Assembly (NCBI RefSeq): GCF_013155275.1
Contig: NZ_JABJXS010000003.1
Coordinates: 434,001 to 498,000, forward strand
Source: Brenneria sp. hezel4-2-4
Lineage (GTDB): Bacteria > Pseudomonadota > Gammaproteobacteria > Enterobacterales > Enterobacteriaceae
Length of the DNA stretch: 64,000 nucleotides
Direction of reading: 5' to 3'
Position numbers and translations under genes: made by a program. Below are positions 59,899 to 64,000 of this stretch, piece after piece. The notes under the pieces were generated by a model. The model searched no databases. It was not told where the DNA came from and saw nothing but the letters and a program-made list of their open reading frames with translations. Each line of letters begins with the position of its first letter. Position 1 is the stretch's first letter.

Positions 59899-61400
59899 GG
59901 GTGGCCTCCATGTCCGGCATGAGGATCGTTGAGCGGTGAGATGTCCTGAATATGAATGCCGCTGTCATCCATAGTGAAGCCAAAGCTGACTTTGCTGCCG
60001 ATGCCGATACCTTGCGGCAAGCCGTCTGGCGGCAGCGCGAAATCCATGGTCATTGGCGACCAGTTAAGCGCCGGAACGGCGTCATGTTCAATGGTGAGCT
60101 GATTGCCGTTAATCGCCTTAATGACCCCTTGCGTCCGATAGCCGGTTGTTGAGCCGTCGCCGGTCTGCGCCTGCGGTGATGTCTCCGGCTGCGCATCGCC
60201 AAACTGAGACAGCGAACTGCTCAGGCTGGCTTCGGAGTCAATCAGGAACTGACCGGAAGTCACGACGTTGTCGCCTTGATTAAGCCCGGCGGAGATTTCA
60301 ACCCAGTCGTCGTGGGCGACCCCAACGGTAACGTTGCGCGGAACAAAATGGCCGTCGCCTTCGCTCAGTAATACCCGGTTTTGACTGCCGCTAACCAGCA
60401 GTGCCTGCTGAGGGATCATCAACAGCCGCTGTGGTTTGGCGTTGGCGAGCCGTACGGACAGATACATTCCCGGTTTCAACTGTTGTCCGGCATTTTCCAC
60501 GATGACCCGGGCTTTCAGCGTGCGGGTAGTGCTGTCCAGCACCGGGAGCAGCTCGCTGACGGTTCCATGGAAGGTTTTTCCCGGCCAGGCGGGGCTGCTG
60601 GCGATCATCTCGCCGCCAACCGTCAACTGCGCCGCCTGCGCTTCCGGGTAATCGATTTCCACCCACACCGGATCCAGGCTTGCCAACTCGAATAGCGGTT
60701 GCGCCGGGGTTAGCTGCATGCCGGCACGGACTTCGAGCTTATTCACATAACCGGCCTCGGGGGCGGTAATCGTCATTCGCGGCTGCGGCTGTCCGCTGCG
60801 CTCCACCTGACGGATCACCGCTTCCGGCATAAACAGCAGCGACAGTTTTTGACGCGCCGCCTGTGTCAGCGAACGGTCGCCCAACTGCCGTACCGCCAGA
60901 TATTCCTGTTGTGCCGCGGCCCAGGCGGGGTTCCACAGCATAGCCAGCGTTTCCCCTTTATTAACCTGTTGTTGCGGCGCGTTGACATTAAGCTGTTCGA
61001 CAATGCCGCCGCTGGGAGCGACCAGCGTGCGCAGCGTGCGTTCGTTAAGTGCGACGGAACCATAGCCCGAGGTTTGCAGGTTGACGCTGCGAATCTCCGC
61101 CTGCGCGATGCGAACCCCGAGATTCTGCTGCTGACGGGCGCTAATCGTTACGCCGCCGTCATCTTGTGCCTCATCGGCATAACGGGGAATTAACTGCATG
61201 TCCATAAACGGCGATTTACCCGGCTTATCGAAACGTTTATCGGGCACCATCGGATCATACCAATACAGTACCGGGCGATCGGCCGCCGCCGGCGTGTCGG
61301 GCGTAGCCGCCCGGTGTTGCAGACTGCCCCAGAAATAACCGGCGCCGATAGCGCCGGCGAGCGCCAGCGCGAGCAGACTGATAGCGAGTGGTTTATTCAT
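59895..61400 (-). CDS. cusB: Copper efflux adaptor CusB with fused CusF domain
   Basis: A 501-residue membrane-fusion protein; E. coli CusB has 407. After an N-terminal membrane segment comes the metal-binding motif [24 protein letters not shown] with Met51, Met66 and Met68, then barrel-sandwich and hairpin domains (about 90-400). Residues about 419-501 add a CusF-like domain: [32 protein letters not shown] has the Cu(I) site His439, Trp447, Met450 and Met452, followed by a His-rich tail ([10 protein letters not shown]). The chaperone is thus tethered to the adaptor. The start is ATG at 61400, overlapping the cusC stop in ATGA; a 15-residue upstream extension is rejected. Confidence 0.94.
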   Translation of the reverse strand: MNKPLAISLLALALAGAIGAGYFWGSLQHRAATPDTPAAADRPVLYWYDPMVPDKRFDKPGKSPFMDMQLIPRYADEAQDDGGVTISARQQQNLGVRIAQAEIRSVNLQTSGYGSVALNERTLRTLVAPSGGIVEQLNVNAPQQQVNKGETLAMLWNPAWAAAQQEYLAVRQLGDRSLTQAARQKLSLLFMPEAVIRQVERSGQPQPRMTITAPEAGYVNKLEVRAGMQLTPAQPLFELASLDPVWVEIDYPEAQAAQLTVGGEMIASSPAWPGKTFHGTVSELLPVLDSTTRTLKARVIVENAGQQLKPGMYLSVRLANAKPQRLLMIPQQALLVSGSQNRVLLSEGDGHFVPRNVTVGVAHDDWVEISAGLNQGDNVVTSGQFLIDSEASLSSSLSQFGDAQPETSPQAQTGDGSTTGYRTQGVIKAINGNQLTIEHDAVPALNWSPMTMDFALPPDGLPQGIGIGSKVSFGFTMDDSGIHIQDISPLNDPHAGHGGHP

Positions 61401-62656
61401 GATCGTGGGTTTCCCTGTGGCGTCAGATAGCGAATGTCCGCCCAAAGCCGAGCCATTTCCCGCGTAGCGTTCAGTGTGGCGATCTGGCTTTCGAGCATTG
61501 AACGGCGGGCTTCCAGCACGTCGGCAAGGTTGCTGCTGCCGGACTGATACTGGGCCTGAATCAGCCCGATGCGCTGATGCTGGAGAGGAAGCACCTGGTT
61601 TTTCTGGCGCTGCCAGCGCGACTGGGCGGCCTGATATTGCGCTATCAGCGTGTCGAGCTGCGCCTGATGCTCCCGGCCCGCCAATAACACCCTGTCGCGG
61701 GCCTCCTGGCTGCGGGCCACATCGGCGGCGTAGTCTTTATCCTGCCGTTTGGATTTGAACAGCGGCAGATCGACCGTCACCATCACGCCGGCCATATCGT
61801 CGTAGTCATTTCCGCGTTTGGCATAGTAAATTTCGACGCCGACATCGGGAATGGCCGCGACGGCCGATTGCGCCGATCGCGCCTGTGCAAGTTCGGCTTC
61901 ACGCTGCGCCAACTGCATTTCCGGGTGCAGATGAATGATTTTTCTCAGTTCATCGGGCGAGGCGGGTAACCGCTCAAAGCGGGGGAGATCGCCGCGAACG
62001 TTGATATCAGGCAGGCCGATAAGCTGCGCCATTCTGGCCTTTGCTATCAGAACATCCCGTTCGGCATCGGCCAGCGTATCCTGCATTGCCGCCAGCGTCA
62101 GACGGGCATCCAGCACGCTGCTGGCTTCGACGCCCGCGGCTACGCCGGCTTTTTGCAAGGCAATCTGCCGTTGGCTTTCGTTAACCAGCGACCGCGCTGC
62201 TTTCAGCGTCTGTTGGGACAGCGCCAGTTCCAGCCAGGCTTGCGCGGTCTCCCGTTGCAGACGGGCGCGGATGGTTTCGCTGTTGCTGCGCAGACTATCG
62301 GCTTCCACCCGGAATGTTTGCGCCTTGTTTTCGCGTTTGGTGCTGCTGACATAGGTTTGCATGACGCCGATACGTTGCATCGTCATGCCTTCACGCGTCA
62401 GTCGGCTACCGCTGTTGCCCCCTAATGGCAGGTTTTCCACGCCGAACCTGAGTTGCGGATCGGGAAGCTGTGTGGCGGAGTCGGCCATGTTTTGCAGCGC
62501 GCGAATCTGGTGCTGATTGGCCGACAGATCGGCGGAATAGCGTTCCGCTGCCTGTAAAGCCTGATCAAGGTCCAGATCTGCCGCAAATGACACGGCCGGC
62601 AGCCACAGCAACATCGCCAACCACGCTCTTACCGAGAGGTGCCGGGAGGTGTTCAT
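61397..62656 (-). CDS. cusC: TolC-family outer-membrane channel of the Cus system (CusC-like)
   Basis: A 419-residue outer-membrane factor. A Sec signal (about residues 1-25, ending SFAADLDLDQAL) shows it is not a lipoprotein, unlike E. coli CusC (457). Two OEP repeats with long coiled coils follow (QALQAAERYSADLSANQHQIRALQNMADSATQLPDPQLRFGVENLP; REMARLWADIRYLT at the end). PDPQLRFGVENLPLGG and LDARLTLAAMQDTL are typical of the CzcC/CusC branch. It is coupled to cusB by a four-base overlap, so it should be the exit duct for CusBA. Confidence 0.9.
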   Translation of the reverse strand: MNTSRHLSVRAWLAMLLWLPAVSFAADLDLDQALQAAERYSADLSANQHQIRALQNMADSATQLPDPQLRFGVENLPLGGNSGSRLTREGMTMQRIGVMQTYVSSTKRENKAQTFRVEADSLRSNSETIRARLQRETAQAWLELALSQQTLKAARSLVNESQRQIALQKAGVAAGVEASSVLDARLTLAAMQDTLADAERDVLIAKARMAQLIGLPDINVRGDLPRFERLPASPDELRKIIHLHPEMQLAQREAELAQARSAQSAVAAIPDVGVEIYYAKRGNDYDDMAGVMVTVDLPLFKSKRQDKDYAADVARSQEARDRVLLAGREHQAQLDTLIAQYQAAQSRWQRQKNQVLPLQHQRIGLIQAQYQSGSSNLADVLEARRSMLESQIATLNATREMARLWADIRYLTPQGNPRS

Positions 62657-62670
62657 ATTTTATCCCCCGG

Positions 62671-63003
62671 TTATGGTTGCTGTGGCGTAATCGCGGTCAA
62701 GGTATAACCACTGTCGCTTTGAATAAAACTGAACGCCACGAGGGTATCCGCCGGTAAGGGATTAAATTCGCCGGAGACGCCGGGCAGCCTGAACGCCATG
62801 GTCATGGCCGGCCACTGCAAATCGGCGATCGGACGGTGGGAAATGGTGACGCTGTCGGCATTCCATTGTTTTATCGTACCGGTGGCCTGATACACTCTGG
62901 CGGCGGTATCCGGCGGCGTCATGGCGTGATGTTGGTGTCCATTCGCCCACAACGGGGAAGAAAAAAGCAGGCTGGCGATAAACGCCACATAAGCGGTGCG
63001 CAT
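62671..63003 (-). CDS. cusF: Periplasmic copper chaperone CusF
   Basis: A 110-residue secreted small protein. The signal peptide MRTAYVAFIASLLFSSPLWA is followed by a His/Met segment (NGHQHHAM). The OB-fold CusF domain has the metal site ISHRPIADLQWPAMTMAF with His56, Trp64, Met67 and Met69, where Trp caps Cu(I) or Ag(I). It lies 14 bases before cusC. In E. coli the order is cusCFBA; here it is cusF-cusC-cusB-cusA, and a second CusF domain is fused to CusB. Confidence 0.92.
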   Translation of the reverse strand: MRTAYVAFIASLLFSSPLWANGHQHHAMTPPDTAARVYQATGTIKQWNADSVTISHRPIADLQWPAMTMAFRLPGVSGEFNPLPADTLVAFSFIQSDSGYTLTAITPQQP

Positions 63004-63076
63004 AATAATAGCTCCATAAAAACGATGAATAACGGTTGATTACGCCAATCGGCGCAAGCGTGTCATCATCAAAGAG

Positions 63077-63517
63077 CTATTCTCTAAAGCGGCAGAAACG
63101 GATTTCAGCCGGCGGGCCGGCGACAGGGGGAGAGAACCAGACATGATTGGCGCCGTTCGCCTCGTGCGGCTGAGCCGCCAGGACCAGGTCATTGTTGACC
63201 GGGAGAGCCAATGATATCAGAGAGGCATTGTCTTGCTTGATGGTGTCTGGCACACAGTGTTTTTCACACAGCGGCGTCTGCTGGTCGGCCGAAGGTTTCG
63301 CCATCGCATCATGGTGAGAAAAATGCGACGTTGTTTGTTGCAGGTGCGCTTGGTGCTGTATGGATGGAGAGACATGGCTGACGGTCAGGTCGCATTGATG
63401 TCCGGCGATGGCCAGTTGCGCATTCAGAAATAGCCAGCATAACGCTAATAGCCATCCCCACCTGCCTTTGTGGCGCAGATGATGAATGAACGATGGCGAT
63501 AAACCGGATGCTGACAT
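63077..63517 (-). CDS. Cys/His-rich secreted protein heading the copper operon
   Basis: A 146-residue protein of no family I can name. A basic N-terminus and hydrophobic stretch (about residues 19-38, GRWGWLLALCWLFLNAQLAIAG) suggest a signal peptide cut near AIA-G. The mature part has four cysteines (42, 84, 88, 142) and many histidines, with LCEKHC as the clearest metal-ligand-like motif and a C-terminal AEIRFCRFRE. It lies 73 bases before cusF on the same strand and probably opens the operon, so a copper-related job is inferred. It resembles small DUF2946-like or CopL-like proteins in build only. Confidence 0.7.
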   Translation of the reverse strand: MSASGLSPSFIHHLRHKGRWGWLLALCWLFLNAQLAIAGHQCDLTVSHVSPSIQHQAHLQQTTSHFSHHDAMAKPSADQQTPLCEKHCVPDTIKQDNASLISLALPVNNDLVLAAQPHEANGANHVWFSPPVAGPPAEIRFCRFRE

Positions 63518-63649
63518 AACGTTTCCTTACAGAAAGTCATGGCAGTGTAATCGTCTGAATCTAACCTCAGCAAGCGGCGAATTGAAGAGTTTTGTAAATT
63601 GGCGGAAGATGCCGCCGTCAATGTTATCAATAGGTTAATTGTTGATTGT

Positions 63650-64000
63650 TTAACCGTTACTGAAAAAAAACTGGTACGTCGTATCAGAACGATAAACGTT
63701 CCCCGGTCTTAACCAACAATCGGGCTGCGGCCAGTTAGGATGATTGGGGCTGTCGGGCAGAAATTCGCTTTCCAGCGCCAGCCCGGCGCAATTTTCATAG
63801 ACGCCGCCTTCGCGCGATGGCGTACCGGCCAGAACGTTTCCGCTATAGAGCTGCAATGCCGGCGCGCTGGTAAATACGCTCATGAGCACGCGGCCATCCG
63901 ACGACCACAGATTGGCCGCCGGACTTTCGCTGGAGCCACAGACTCGGTGCAACAGATAGGCATGATCGTAGCCGCCGACGGCAATCTGATCCTGGTCCCG
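63650..64000 (-). CDS. galM: Aldose 1-epimerase (galactose mutarotase) GalM, C-terminal part
   Basis: The last 116 residues of a mutarotase that interconverts alpha- and beta-galactose; the rest lies beyond the right edge. GGYDHAYLLHRV (with the conserved Asp-His), APALQLYSGNVLAGTPSREGG and the catalytic glutamate segment GLALESEFLPDSPNHPNWPQPDCWLRPG are diagnostic. In E. coli galM follows galETK and is next to gpmA, so the gal operon probably continues upstream of this fragment. Confidence 0.96.
   Translation of the reverse strand, partial: RDQDQIAVGGYDHAYLLHRVCGSSESPAANLWSSDGRVLMSVFTSAPALQLYSGNVLAGTPSREGGVYENCAGLALESEFLPDSPNHPNWPQPDCWLRPGNVYRSDTTYQFFFSNG

Overview
The window is a chromosomal segment of an enterobacterium. 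Gene order follows the Escherichia coli 15-17 min region (miaB to gal), and the proteins are close to E. coli ones. Several differences (short tRNA-Gln and tRNA-Lys clusters, a one-piece IICB NagE, a chemoreceptor next to fldA, structured intergenic repeats) suggest the Pectobacteriaceae (Dickeya, Pectobacterium, Brenneria and relatives). That placement is an inference; genus and species cannot be fixed from this window alone.

Layout. 1-4050: the 5' part of phoL (minus), miaB (minus), ubiF (plus) and a six-gene Met/Leu/Gln/Gln/Met/Gln tRNA operon (minus). 4270-11340: asnB, the nagBAC amino-sugar operon, and divergent nagE with CRP-like and NagC-like sites in the shared promoter region. 11420-17200: glnS, an intergenic hairpin array, fur, fldA, a methyl-accepting chemotaxis protein and ybfE. 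17380-28330: ybfF, seqA-pgm, a half-size EamA transporter, ybfA, a DUF523-DUF1722 fusion, phrB-ybgI, pxpBCA (5-oxoprolinase) and nei. 28476-43200: the TCA and respiratory core, with gltA divergent from sdhCDAB-sucABCD, then cydABX. 43616-49830: cydX, ybgE and the Tol-Pal operon (ybgC-tolQRAB-pal-cpoB). 50000-56630: two tRNA-Lys genes, each followed by a near-identical structured repeat, then a DUF554 protein, nadA-pnuC, zitB, aroG and gpmA. 56761-63520: a copper/silver efflux operon (Cys/His-rich protein, cusF, cusC, cusB, cusA) lying between gpmA and galM. 63650-64000: the 3' end of galM.

The genes are mostly core metabolism. nagBACE handles GlcNAc uptake, catabolism and control. gltA-sdh-suc runs citrate synthase, succinate dehydrogenase, 2-oxoglutarate dehydrogenase and succinyl-CoA synthetase. 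cydABX is the high-affinity terminal oxidase. Tol-Pal links inner and outer membranes during division. nadA and pnuC both feed NAD synthesis.

The least ordinary parts are: (1) a family of intergenic structured repeats (13138-13416, 50078-50221, 50336-50477), two of them bounded by copies of the tRNA-Lys 3' end; (2) a CusB adaptor with a CusF metallochaperone domain fused at its C-terminus, beside a free CusF and an unrecognised Cys/His-rich secreted protein; (3) a NagE lacking its IIA domain; (4) a DUF523-DUF1722 fusion beside the photolyase gene; and (5) a 183-bp palindrome-ended element between tolA and tolB. No CRISPR array, prophage, transposase, toxin-antitoxin pair or recognisable defence system was seen.
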